From: Thermosulfurimonas marina
GTDB lineage: Bacteria; Desulfobacterota; Thermodesulfobacteria; Thermodesulfobacteriales; Thermodesulfobacteriaceae
Length of the DNA: 64,000 nt
NCBI RefSeq assembly: GCF_012317585.1
Contig: NZ_CP042909.1
Location: 1,550,001 to 1,614,000, forward strand
Direction of reading: 5' to 3'
Part shown: positions 10,340-18,046 of the stretch, piece by piece
Layout: every line of letters starts with the position of its first letter
Position numbering within the stretch: the stretch's first letter is position 1
Notes under the pieces: generated by a model
Seen by the model: the letters and a program-made list of their open reading frames with translations, nothing else
Databases searched by the model: none
Told to the model about the DNA's origin: nothing
Position numbers and translations under genes: made by a program

Positions 10340-10366
10340 GAAAGAGGGACAAAGGAGGGATCGGAG

Positions 10367-11626
10367 ATGGACCGGGAGGATCTTTGGCGAGCTCTGGGAC
10401 TGGATTTAGAGGCCCATGGGGCGCTCCTTGAGGCCTTGGGTCCCCTTTACCAGGAGGTCTTTCTCTCCCAGGAGAATCGTCCGGAAGGTATGGGTTATTT
10501 CGATTCTGTGGTGGCGGACATCCACGGGGCCCGGGTGGCGGAGCTTTTGCAGATCCGGGAAAGCGGGCGCCCGGTGGTGGGAACCTTTTGTGTCTTCGTG
10601 CCCAAGGAGGTGATCTGGGCTCTCGGAGGGGCCTGTGTGGGTCTGTGTGCCGGGGTGGAGGTGGCCACAGAAAAGGTAGAGGAGCTCCTGCCCCGGAATC
10701 TATGCCCCCTCATCAAGGCCTTTTTTGGCTTCAAGCTAGCCCGCCTCTGCCCCTATATGGAGGTCTGTGATTTCCTGGTGGGGGAGACCACCTGTGACGG
10801 TAAGAAGAAGGCCTACGAGATCTTCGAGGCCTATAAACCCCTCTACGTGATGCAGGTCCCGCAGCGTAAGGATGAGGCGAGCTTCACCCTTTGGCTGGAA
10901 GAGATCCGGCGCTTTGTGAATCATCTGGAGGAGGTTTTGGGGAAAGCCCTTTCGCCTCAAAAGCTGCGGGAGGCCATTGAACTCATCAATCGCAAACGAA
11001 AGGCCCTGGCGCGGCTGAATCGCTTGCGGTTCAACGATCCTCCTCCTATTTCCGGGCGGGACGCCCTCCTCATCCATCAATTGGCCTTCTTTGACGACCC
11101 CGAAAGATTTTCCTCTCGGCTGGAGGCTCTATGTGATGAACTGGAGGAGCGAGTAAAGGCTGGAGAGGGAGTCTGCCCTCCGGGGACCCCACGGATCATC
11201 CTTTCCGGCTGTCCCATGGCTATTCCCAACTGGAAGGTCACCCATCTAGTGGAAACCTCCGGGGCGGTGGTGGTGGGAGAGGAATCCTGTGTGGGTTCCC
11301 GGTATGTGGGAGAGCTTGTGGCCGTCTCTGAGACCTCCAGAAAGGGGCTCCTGCGGGCCTTGGCCGAGAGATACTTCAAGATCGACTGTGCCATCTTTAC
11401 CCCCAACCCGGAGCGACGCCGGCACCTGGCCTCCATGGTCGCTCAGAGCGGGGCCCAGGGGGTGATCCACTACGCCCTCAAGTTCTGCGATCCCTACACC
11501 GTAGAGTCCTACCTCGTGGAAAGGGAAAGTCCGGTTCCGGTCCTTCGGCTGGAGACCGACTACAGTCCCGAGGATCGGGAGCAGTTGCGCACGCGGATTG
11601 AAGCCTTCCTGGAGATGCTCTCATGA
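10367..11626 (+). CDS. Double-cubane-cluster reductase (2-hydroxyacyl-CoA dehydratase-like)
   Basis: A 419-residue protein of the HgdB/YjiM superfamily (COG1775), related to BcrBC and the double-cubane-cluster proteins that reduce small molecules with ATP-activated electrons. Cysteines for iron-sulfur ligation are clustered around residues 112-145 (RNLCP, RLCPYMEVC, TTCDGKKK), and more lie at VGTFCVF, SGCPM, EESCVG and KFCDPY. The spacing and motifs fit the single-polypeptide double-cubane type. GGAGG stands 9-13 bases before the ATG. It is followed by its ATPase activator, overlapping by 4 bases, and preceded by the Sec-like tRNA. The substrate is unknown; acetylene reduction is documented for one family member. 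Confidence 0.85.
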   Translation: MDREDLWRALGLDLEAHGALLEALGPLYQEVFLSQENRPEGMGYFDSVVADIHGARVAELLQIRESGRPVVGTFCVFVPKEVIWALGGACVGLCAGVEVATEKVEELLPRNLCPLIKAFFGFKLARLCPYMEVCDFLVGETTCDGKKKAYEIFEAYKPLYVMQVPQRKDEASFTLWLEEIRRFVNHLEEVLGKALSPQKLREAIELINRKRKALARLNRLRFNDPPPISGRDALLIHQLAFFDDPERFSSRLEALCDELEERVKAGEGVCPPGTPRIILSGCPMAIPNWKVTHLVETSGAVVVGEESCVGSRYVGELVAVSETSRKGLLRALAERYFKIDCAIFTPNPERRRHLASMVAQSGAQGVIHYALKFCDPYTVESYLVERESPVPVLRLETDYSPEDREQLRTRIEAFLEMLS

Positions 11627-12486
11627 AGGTGGTAGGGCTGGACGTAGGCTCGCGGACGGTAAAAATAGTGGTGCTGGAAGAGGGGCGGGTGGTGGAGGCC
11701 CACCGGGAGGAGACCACGGCCCGCCTTCCGGAGCAATTGCGGGCCCTCCTTTCGGGGTTGGAGTTCGAACGTCTGGTGGCCACAGGTTACGGGCGCAACC
11801 TGGCCCGGGAGCTTTTTGGGGCCGAGACCCTCACCGAGATCCGGGCCCATGCCTTGGGGGTGAAACACCTCTTTCCGGAGGTCCGATCCATCCTGGATAT
11901 CGGAGGACAGGACAGCAAGGCCCTGCGCCTGGATGATTCCGGACGGGTAGTGAAATTCGAGATGAACGACCGCTGTGCCGCGGGTACCGGGCGCTTTCTA
12001 GAGGTTATGGCCGCGGCCCTGGGAGTCTCCCTGGCGGAGCTTGCGCAATGGGCCCTTTCTGCGGATCAAGGGGTGAATCTCAGCGCCCTCTGTACGGTCT
12101 TTGCCGAAAGCGAGGTGGTGGGTCTTATCGGAAGAGGGGAGGCCCCGGAGCGCCTCGCCCGGGGAATCGTCACCGCCATCGTTAAAAGGGCCCTGGGCCT
12201 TCTCAAAAGGGTAGGGGCGGAGGCCCCGCTGGTCTTTACCGGAGGGGTGGCCCTGAACCAGGCGGTGGTGAAAGGCCTCGAGGAGGCTTTGGGGTTTGCC
12301 GTCCTGGTTCCGGAGGCTCCCCAGATGACCGGGGCCCTGGGGGCGGCCCTTTATGGGGCTGAAGAGCGGATCGTGGGCCAGGCCTCTGGAGGCTCTCCCC
12401 CGGCTACGGCCCGCCCCAAGGCTTCGGCCTCGGACAGGGCCGAGGGATGTTCCTTGATGGCCCCGCGTTTTTCCACCCCGCGATAA
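11623..12486 (+). CDS. Acyl-CoA dehydratase activase-type ATPase (BadF/BadG/HgdC family)
   Basis: A 287-residue ASKHA-fold ATPase that delivers low-potential electrons to the double-cubane reductase at the cost of ATP. Visible motifs are VGLDVGSRTVKIV (phosphate-1), DIGGQDSKAL (phosphate-2), the cluster-ligand Cys in NDRCAAGTGRFLE and a second Cys in SALCTVFAESE, which together hold one [4Fe-4S] across the dimer, and FTGGVALNQ (adenosine site). The core ends near residue 250. The last 35 or so residues are low-complexity and lie antisense to the next gene, with 136 bases of convergent overlap, so this tail is probably incidental. Confidence 0.9.
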   Translation: MKVVGLDVGSRTVKIVVLEEGRVVEAHREETTARLPEQLRALLSGLEFERLVATGYGRNLARELFGAETLTEIRAHALGVKHLFPEVRSILDIGGQDSKALRLDDSGRVVKFEMNDRCAAGTGRFLEVMAAALGVSLAELAQWALSADQGVNLSALCTVFAESEVVGLIGRGEAPERLARGIVTAIVKRALGLLKRVGAEAPLVFTGGVALNQAVVKGLEEALGFAVLVPEAPQMTGALGAALYGAEERIVGQASGGSPPATARPKASASDRAEGCSLMAPRFSTPR

Positions 12487-12956
12487 AAGAGTCCTCCCTG
12501 GTATTCCGCCCCTAGGGCGTCGAAAAAGTAGCGCACTACCCGCTGGACGCCCTCAAAGAGCTTTTTCCCTTTGGTGGCCCCCAAGGAGAGAAAGAGTCCC
12601 TGGCGCCGGCCCTCCGGAAGGTTCTTCAGGACATATTTCCGGACCCAAAGGGCCTGGGAACGTTCGATCAAGGCTTGGGTCCGAGAGGTAAGGTTGTAAA
12701 AGAAAATAGGCGAGGCCAGGACGATGACTTCGGCGGCGAGCAATTCGGGATAGAGGGGCGCGAGATCGTCCTCAAGGACACACTCTCCCGTACGGTCGCA
12801 CCCTCCGCACTCGATACAGCCCTGAAAGTCCATCTGGTAGAGATCAAACCGCCGGACCTCCGCCCCCGCATCCTTCGCCCCCTGCACAAAGGCCGCCAGG
12901 AGAAGGTCGGTGTTGCCTCCCCTTCGCGGGCTCCCGTTAAAGGCCAAAATCCTCAT
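12351..12956 (-). CDS. Flavodoxin-fold NAD(P)H-dependent reductase with cysteine motif
   Basis: A 201-residue protein with the FMN-phosphate loop ILAFNGSPRRGGNT at its start and the family motif VLASPIFFYNLTSR near residue 80. The segment CIECGGCDRTGEC at residues 48-60 resembles the compact cysteine motif of iron-sulfur flavoproteins, though such small NAD(P)H:FMN reductases do not always bind a cluster. It probably shuttles electrons in the anaerobic cytoplasm. The 3' end overlaps the activase gene on the other strand by 136 bases; the core flavodoxin fold is complete before the overlap. Confidence 0.8.
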   Translation of the reverse strand: MRILAFNGSPRRGGNTDLLLAAFVQGAKDAGAEVRRFDLYQMDFQGCIECGGCDRTGECVLEDDLAPLYPELLAAEVIVLASPIFFYNLTSRTQALIERSQALWVRKYVLKNLPEGRRQGLFLSLGATKGKKLFEGVQRVVRYFFDALGAEYQGGLFYRGVEKRGAIKEHPSALSEAEALGRAVAGGEPPEAWPTIRSSAP

Positions 12957-13013
12957 GGCCCTCTCCTTTAAGTTTTGAAAAATTCTAAACTAAAAGGAGA
13001 TCCTTGGGAAGGC

Positions 13014-14825
13014 CTAAGAGCGGTCGCCGATGTATTCGTGGGCGTAGGTCCGCACGTGATACCCTTCGAGGACGTGAAAGGTACGCAGACGCCGCAGGTA
13101 AAGGGCGGAAAAGGAACCCAAGGGGAGGTAGATGACCCGTTTGCCTTGACGGGCGGCAAATCTTTTGGCCAGGGCCGAAGGGGGCCTGCGGGCCACATAG
13201 ACCACGAAACGTTCCAGAGAGTAATCAATGGCCGCCACCAGAAGGCGTTCCGCCTTGGTGCGGGCGAATTCAAAGAAGGGGTCGGTCCAGATGTCGTAGA
13301 CCCGCATGGGAGGGTAGGTGAGCATAAAGCCTCCGTAAACGCAGCGGGAGATCCCGGGGCCGATAACCACCTCTCCGGGTGGGGTGGCGTAGAAGGCCAT
13401 ATCGGATTCTTCTTCGTGTTCTCCGTGCCAAGTGAGTTTCCAGGGATATTTTTCTTCCGGGCCTTCGTCCTCTTCGAAGATGACCACCACCGAGCCGGCC
13501 CGGCCCGGGGCCACCGGGGCATCCACCACGTAGAGCCTTCCTTCATGCCAGCGGCGGATGGTCTCCCGCAGATCCGGTCCATCTTTGAGAGAGGCGGTGA
13601 AGGGTTCCACCCGGCGCAGTTCTTCGGAGACCACGCGCAGGGCCCGGCGCATGGCCTCTCGGCCGAAGTTTTCGATAACCAGGTCTTCGGGGGGAAAGGA
13701 GCAGATGATCTCTCCCCTCCAGGCCTTTTTAAATTCACCGGGACGTTTTTCCGGGCGCCGCTTAAGGGGCCGGAGCCGGCGGCGGAGATGGAGGGGGCGC
13801 ATACGCTTGAGGAAGCGCACCCGGCGGTGCGGACGCTGGAGATCCTCCAGGCGCAGGTCCAGGGGGACGATTTCCGGAGTTTCGGTCTGGTAGGGATAGC
13901 GGGTGCCCACCTCCCAGAGGTGCCAGGCAAAATCGTCTCCTCCGGCTCCCCGGGCGGCCACCACGAGCTGGTAGAAGTCCGGGGTGAGGCGTCCGGAAAG
14001 AAGGGCCTGATTGCGGGCAAACTGTCGCAGGACCCTGCGGGCCTGAGGACTCAAACGTTCCCGGAACTCGCGCTCCAAAGCCCTTTCGGCCTCTTCGATC
14101 AGTCTTTCTTGAAGGTCCAGACGATCTAGAGGGAGCCGATCCTCCCTTCGGGCTTCCTCGTAACAACCCTGGAAAAAGGCCGGCTCGGAGAGCACCTCCC
14201 GGGAGCTCTCGGCACTTAGATGAAAAAGGGCCAGGCCCTCGGCCTTGGCCCGTAGAAGAGGCTCGGGAAGGTCTTCTCGAGACAGAAGCTCGGCAAGCCT
14301 CCGGGCATGGGCCAGCCCGCAGACTACCGCCACCCGTCGAAAGCGTCCGGCCAGGGTCTGAATCCTGCGGGCCATGAAGAGTTCTCGCCGGTGGTCGGCC
14401 TCGGTGGCCGGAAAGTCTACCTGCAGGGCCTCCTCCACATAGCGCCCATAGCCGAGGCGCGAGACCAGATAGGCGTCCGGAAGGGGTTCTGTATTTTCCG
14501 GGTAGTCCGGGGCGGTGGCGTCCACCGGAAAGATCTCCCACCCCTCTTCCAGGGCTGTGCGTCCCGCTTCTACTAGGGCCTCGGCAGGTTCCACCACGAA
14601 ATAGACCTCGGTCCCCTCGGGGTCCCGGAAGGCGATCACCGAAAGGAGGGGAAGTCTTTTGAGGGCCCTGCGCAGAGGACCTTCGAAAAAGGTGGGCAGT
14701 TCCAGGGCTACGGCCTCCGGGCGAAAGGCCCGCAACTCTGCCCGCACGGCCTGGGCAAACTCCAGACGCCCATGGAGCACCGGAAAGATGCGGACTCGAG
14801 CTCCCCGGAGAGTCTGTTCGAGCAT
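13014..14825 (-). CDS. TraB-like domain protein of unknown function, partner of an AAA+ ATPase
   Basis: A 603-residue protein I cannot assign to a characterised family. The N-terminal about 190 residues look TraB/GumN-like: IFPVLHGRLEFAQAVR with a following ALELP, and a GxxH motif in VCGLAHARRLAELL near residue 170. The middle is helical and very basic around residues 340-370 (RVRFLKRMRPLHLRRRLRPLKRR). The C-terminal third is mixed alpha/beta with acidic patches (EEDEGPEE, HGEHEEES). There is no signal peptide or clear membrane span. It starts right after the AAA+ gene (14826) on the same strand with no gap, so the two products most likely act together as an ATPase and effector. The residue-level role of the TraB part (a putative metallopeptidase in other proteins) is unproven. 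Confidence 0.6.
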   Translation of the reverse strand: MLEQTLRGARVRIFPVLHGRLEFAQAVRAELRAFRPEAVALELPTFFEGPLRRALKRLPLLSVIAFRDPEGTEVYFVVEPAEALVEAGRTALEEGWEIFPVDATAPDYPENTEPLPDAYLVSRLGYGRYVEEALQVDFPATEADHRRELFMARRIQTLAGRFRRVAVVCGLAHARRLAELLSREDLPEPLLRAKAEGLALFHLSAESSREVLSEPAFFQGCYEEARREDRLPLDRLDLQERLIEEAERALEREFRERLSPQARRVLRQFARNQALLSGRLTPDFYQLVVAARGAGGDDFAWHLWEVGTRYPYQTETPEIVPLDLRLEDLQRPHRRVRFLKRMRPLHLRRRLRPLKRRPEKRPGEFKKAWRGEIICSFPPEDLVIENFGREAMRRALRVVSEELRRVEPFTASLKDGPDLRETIRRWHEGRLYVVDAPVAPGRAGSVVVIFEEDEGPEEKYPWKLTWHGEHEEESDMAFYATPPGEVVIGPGISRCVYGGFMLTYPPMRVYDIWTDPFFEFARTKAERLLVAAIDYSLERFVVYVARRPPSALAKRFAARQGKRVIYLPLGSFSALYLRRLRTFHVLEGYHVRTYAHEYIGDRS

Positions 14826-15689
14826 CTAGACCGGGCGCAGGCGGGAGGGCTGAGACCTTTCCTCTCCCGGGAAATAATTTAAGGCCTCGGGCCCCAGTAC
14901 GGCCACCACGGCCTCTCGGAGGGCTTCCTTGAGGGTGCGATGGCCGGCAAGGCTCCGCAGGCGTTTGAGGGCATAGCGGCCGATGTTGACTCCGTCCCGC
15001 ACACTGTAGGGTTCTCCATGGCGGTGGGCGGCCTGGAGAAAGGTCACCAGGTAGTTCAGGAGGTCTTCCTCGGCGAAGGGTAGATTGGCCCTCAGGATCT
15101 CCCTTTCCTCCTCCGCCTCCGGAAAATCCACGTAGATGATGGGCTTAAGGCGGGAGTCGATATATTCCGGAAGATCGAAGGTGGAGGCGTCCTCGTTCAT
15201 GGTCACGCAGAGCCGGAAATCCGGGTGGGCTTTAATCTTGACCCCGGCCACGATGGATTCCACATAGCGCCGGGCGTCAAGGAGAGGGGCCAGAGAGGCC
15301 CAGCTCTTCTCGCTCATGCGGTTGGCCTCGTCGATGATGGCCACTCCCCCGCGAATCATGGCCGTGACGATGGGGCTGGCCATGTATTTGATGCGCCCTT
15401 CTTCGGAGATTACCGGGGTGACTAGGAGGTCCTCCGGGCGGGTGTCCACCGTAGCTTGAAAGATATAAACCTCGCGGCCGAGCCGTTTAGCGGCCGCATA
15501 GGCCAAGGTGGTTTTTCCGGCCCCGGGTTTGCCCACCAGGCGGGGGTTGAGAGGCAAGTCCCGCTCGTCCACCACCATCCAGGCCGCCAGGATCTGTCCC
15601 AAAATATCTTCCTGCCCCACGCATACCAGGGGAAGTTCGTCAGGATGGGCCAGATGAAGGGTTACGCCTTCCAGAGTTACTTTCTCCAT
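14826..15689 (-). CDS. MoxR/AAA_5-type AAA+ ATPase
   Basis: A 287-residue ATPase with Walker A GKPGAGKTTLAYA near residue 52, Walker B GVAIIDEANRMS near residue 114, sensor 1 TMNED and an arginine-finger region SRLKP. The pattern fits the dynein-related AAA_5 / MoxR branch, which remodels partner proteins and often sits beside genes for those partners. Here the partner is the 603-residue TraB-like protein immediately downstream. It is a second, separate MoxR-type ATPase from the one at 31805 and lacks DUF58 or VWA neighbours. Confidence 0.85.
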   Translation of the reverse strand: MEKVTLEGVTLHLAHPDELPLVCVGQEDILGQILAAWMVVDERDLPLNPRLVGKPGAGKTTLAYAAAKRLGREVYIFQATVDTRPEDLLVTPVISEEGRIKYMASPIVTAMIRGGVAIIDEANRMSEKSWASLAPLLDARRYVESIVAGVKIKAHPDFRLCVTMNEDASTFDLPEYIDSRLKPIIYVDFPEAEEEREILRANLPFAEEDLLNYLVTFLQAAHRHGEPYSVRDGVNIGRYALKRLRSLAGHRTLKEALREAVVAVLGPEALNYFPGEERSQPSRLRPV

Positions 15690-15722
15690 TTTGCTCCTCG
15701 GCTCTTTCGGGATTTTTTATAG

Positions 15723-15728
15723 TATAAT
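15723..15728 (+). promoter_or_regulatory. Consensus -10 box upstream of the lipoprotein gene
   Basis: TATAAT, 30 bases before the ATG at 15758, in the short divergent gap. No good -35 is visible at the expected distance. GGAGGAG at 15744-15750 is the ribosome-binding site. Confidence 0.4.
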
Positions 15729-15757
15729 GCGAAAAGGCCGTTCGGAGGAGGCGTTGT

Positions 15758-16165
15758 ATGAAGGTCCGCTACCTTGTAGGGGGACTCCTGTTGGGGATGC
15801 TTTGTGGCTGTTTTGGCTCTCCGGAGACCGTGGTCATCTATAACCAGCCCACGGTCAAACCCGGGCCTCCACCCCACGCCCCGGCCTGGGGCTACCGGAA
15901 GAAACACCCCAGCGGAGTGGAGCTGGAGTTCGATCGGGATCTCGGGGTTTATGTGGTGATCGGGCGGCAGGGGATCTATTTCTGGGAGGGGTTCTTCTTT
16001 AAGTTCGAGGGAGACCACTGGTGGATGGCCGCAAGCCTTGAAGGTCCTTGGGAGGTAGCTGAGCCTAAGCGCATTCCTCCCGGACTCCTCAAGAAGTACA
16101 AGTGTAAATGCAAGAAGTGGAAGCACAAGCACAAGTGTAAGCACGGCCCTCCCTGGGAAGACTAG
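15758..16165 (+). CDS. Small lipoprotein with Cys/His/Lys-rich C-terminal tail
   Basis: A 135-residue protein with a lipoprotein-type signal: Lys-Val-Arg, a hydrophobic core of about 12 residues, then a cysteine around residue 16-18 (GMLCGCFG). The body contains aromatic repeats (YVVIGRQGIYFWEGFFFKFEGDHWWMA) that suggest a small beta sheet. The tail at 115-130 alternates Lys with Cys and His (KCKCKKWKHKHKCKHG), a likely metal- or heme-interacting segment. I do not recognise the family. It precedes a DUF362 gene by 2 bases. Confidence 0.7.
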   Translation: MKVRYLVGGLLLGMLCGCFGSPETVVIYNQPTVKPGPPPHAPAWGYRKKHPSGVELEFDRDLGVYVVIGRQGIYFWEGFFFKFEGDHWWMAASLEGPWEVAEPKRIPPGLLKKYKCKCKKWKHKHKCKHGPPWED

Positions 16166-16167
16166 GC

Positions 16168-17115
16168 TTGCTTGCTCCGGAAAAGGTCCTGGTCCTCCCC
16201 TGTGAGGACTACACCGAAGAAAGTCTCCGGAGGGCGGTGGAGGTCGCCCTTGAACAATTTTTACCGGGAGATCTTTCCGGGGCTCGGGTCCTGGTAAAGC
16301 CCAATCTGGTGGCCCCTCGGCAGGCCTCCCTTTCCTGTACCCATCCGGCCACCGTGCGTGCGGTCTGTGAGGGGCTTTTGGCGCGGGGGGCGGAGGTCCG
16401 GGTAGGGGACTCCCCGGCCTTCGGCACCACCCGCTCCGTGGCCCGGGCCGCGGGGCTCCTTGCGGCCCTTAAAGGGCTTCCGGTGCGTCTGGTCTCCTTC
16501 CGAAAGAAGGTCCGGGTGGCCCTTTCCTGTGGCCTTACCGTAGGCTTGGCCCGGGAGGCCCTGTGTGCGGATCTCCTGGTGAATCTTCCCCGGCTTAAGG
16601 CCCACAATCAGCTCCTTCTTACCGCAGCGGTGAAAAATCTTTTCGGCTGTGTGGTGGGGCTTGAGAAACCCCTGCTGCACGCGCGCCTGGGAGAAAGAGG
16701 AGATCTCTTTTTTCGCATGATTCTTGAGGTGGCGGAGCTTTTGCCGGTGGGGCTCAATCTGCTGGATGCCGTGGTAGCTATGGAGGGCCAGGGTCCCACC
16801 GGGGGGCGGCCTCGGAAACTAGGCTACCTTTTTGCTTCCGGCCATCCCCTGGCCTTAGATACCGTCCTCTATCAGGCCCTGGGCCTTTCTCCAGAGAAGG
16901 TCCCTCTGTGGAAGACGGCCCTGGATCTTCGGCTTTTCGGAGCCCGTCCCGAGGAGGCAGTGGTGGAAGGGGATCTTCCGGATCTTTCGGATTTCCAACT
17001 TCCCTTGAGGCTTTCCCCGGTAACCTTTCATCCCCTGCGTCTCCTGCGGGGAATGCTTCGCCGCCTTCTCCTGCGCTTGCGGTCCGGTTTTTTGGGAATT
17101 AAGGAATTTTCCTAG
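16168..17115 (+). CDS. DUF362 domain protein
   Basis: A 315-residue protein with the DUF362 pattern: VLVKPNLVAPR near residue 45, ATVRAVCEGLLARGAEVRVGDSP, then LVNLPRLKAHNQLLLTAAVKNLFGCVVG and LNLLDAVVAMEGQGPTGG. Many DUF362 proteins carry C-terminal ferredoxin motifs, but this one ends in a basic hydrophobic stretch (RLLRGMLRRLLLRLRSGF) instead and shows no 4Fe-4S motif. The reaction is unknown. The likely start is TTG at 16168, two bases after the lipoprotein stop; no closer ATG fits the conserved N-terminus. Confidence 0.8.
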   Translation: MLAPEKVLVLPCEDYTEESLRRAVEVALEQFLPGDLSGARVLVKPNLVAPRQASLSCTHPATVRAVCEGLLARGAEVRVGDSPAFGTTRSVARAAGLLAALKGLPVRLVSFRKKVRVALSCGLTVGLAREALCADLLVNLPRLKAHNQLLLTAAVKNLFGCVVGLEKPLLHARLGERGDLFFRMILEVAELLPVGLNLLDAVVAMEGQGPTGGRPRKLGYLFASGHPLALDTVLYQALGLSPEKVPLWKTALDLRLFGARPEEAVVEGDLPDLSDFQLPLRLSPVTFHPLRLLRGMLRRLLLRLRSGFLGIKEFS

Positions 17116-17116
17116 G

Positions 17117-17725
17117 ATGTCTTTCCGGGAGATTCAGTTCGTAAAGAGCGTGGTTCGGCCGGAGGAGCTTCCGGTGCCGGGCCTTCCGGAGGTGGCCTTT
17201 TTGGGCCGCTCCAATGTGGGGAAATCTTCCCTGATCAACGCCTTCCTGGGGCGGAAAAAGCTGGCCCGGGTTTCTTCCACCCCGGGTTTTACCCGAGCCC
17301 TCAATTTTTTCCGGGTGGACCATCGCTTTTTGGTGGTGGACCTTCCGGGCTACGGTTTTGCTCGAGTTCCTCCCCGGGTGCAACAGGCCTGGAAGTACCT
17401 GGTGGAGGGCTATCTTTCGGCCCCTCGCCCCCTCAGACTCCTGGTCCTTATCTTTGACCTGCGGCGGGAGCCGGATGCCCTGGACCAGAGCCTCTTGGAG
17501 TACGTGAGGGCCTTAGGGCGTCCCCACATTGCCGTCCTTAACAAGATGGATCGCCTGCGCAAGACAGAGATCCCCCGGGCCCGTCAGCGCTGGGAGGCTA
17601 CCCTTAAACTCCCACCGGAGAAAATTTTCCTTACCTCTTGTCGTACCGGAGAGGGAGTGTTATCTGTAAAAAATAAAATTTTAGAAGCCCTAGAAATTAA
17701 GAAAGAATTGGGAGGTAAAAGATGA
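17117..17725 (+). CDS. engB: Ribosome-biogenesis GTPase YsxC/EngB
   Basis: A 202-residue GTPase required for 50S subunit assembly. G1 is GRSNVGKSSLINA (residues 31-43), G2 lies around TPGFT, G3 is VDLPGYGFA, G4 is NKMD and G5 is TSCRTGEG. The length and order are those of EngB. The last 15 codons are markedly AT-rich (AAAAATAAAATTTTAGAAG), unlike the rest. It starts one base after the DUF362 stop and overlaps the cytochrome start by 4 bases. Confidence 0.96.
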   Translation: MSFREIQFVKSVVRPEELPVPGLPEVAFLGRSNVGKSSLINAFLGRKKLARVSSTPGFTRALNFFRVDHRFLVVDLPGYGFARVPPRVQQAWKYLVEGYLSAPRPLRLLVLIFDLRREPDALDQSLLEYVRALGRPHIAVLNKMDRLRKTEIPRARQRWEATLKLPPEKIFLTSCRTGEGVLSVKNKILEALEIKKELGGKR

Positions 17726-18045
17726 AAAGATTCTTAGGGGCAGGGTTGTTGGCTACTCTGGTGATAGTCTCTCCGGGCTTTTGTGGAGGGGGCAAGCCTG
17801 ACGGAAAGGCCCTCTTTTCCCGGAATTGCGGTTTCTGTCATCCCGGGGGGCGCAACGTGATTCACCCCAAAAAGACTCTCGACCGGGAGACCCTTCTCAA
17901 AAATGGTATCCAGGGTCCGGAGGGTATCGTGGAGAAGATGCGGAATCCCGGTCCGGGAATGCCTCGGTTTTCGGAAAAGAGGCTTTCGGACGAGGAGGCC
18001 CGGGCCATCGCCGAATACGTCTGGGAGACCTTCAAAAAGAAATAA
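17722..18045 (+). CDS. Small monoheme cytochrome c (c6/c553-like)
   Basis: A 107-residue periplasmic protein with an N-terminal signal (KRFLGAGLLATLVIVSPGFCGG), a single heme motif CGFCH at about residue 36-40, and a downstream Met in GPGMPRF that is the probable sixth heme ligand. The C-terminal helix SDEEARAIAEYVWETF is typical of class I cytochromes. It is likely a soluble electron carrier. The stop lies one base from the stop of the opposing radical SAM gene. Confidence 0.9.
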   Translation: MKRFLGAGLLATLVIVSPGFCGGGKPDGKALFSRNCGFCHPGGRNVIHPKKTLDRETLLKNGIQGPEGIVEKMRNPGPGMPRFSEKRLSDEEARAIAEYVWETFKKK

Positions 18046-18046
18046 C

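Noticed and set aside
13562-14541. Long open frames overlapping the TraB-like gene in other frames on both strands
   Set aside because: Arg/Pro/Gly-rich translations typical of shadows in GC-rich DNA, with no recognisable motif.
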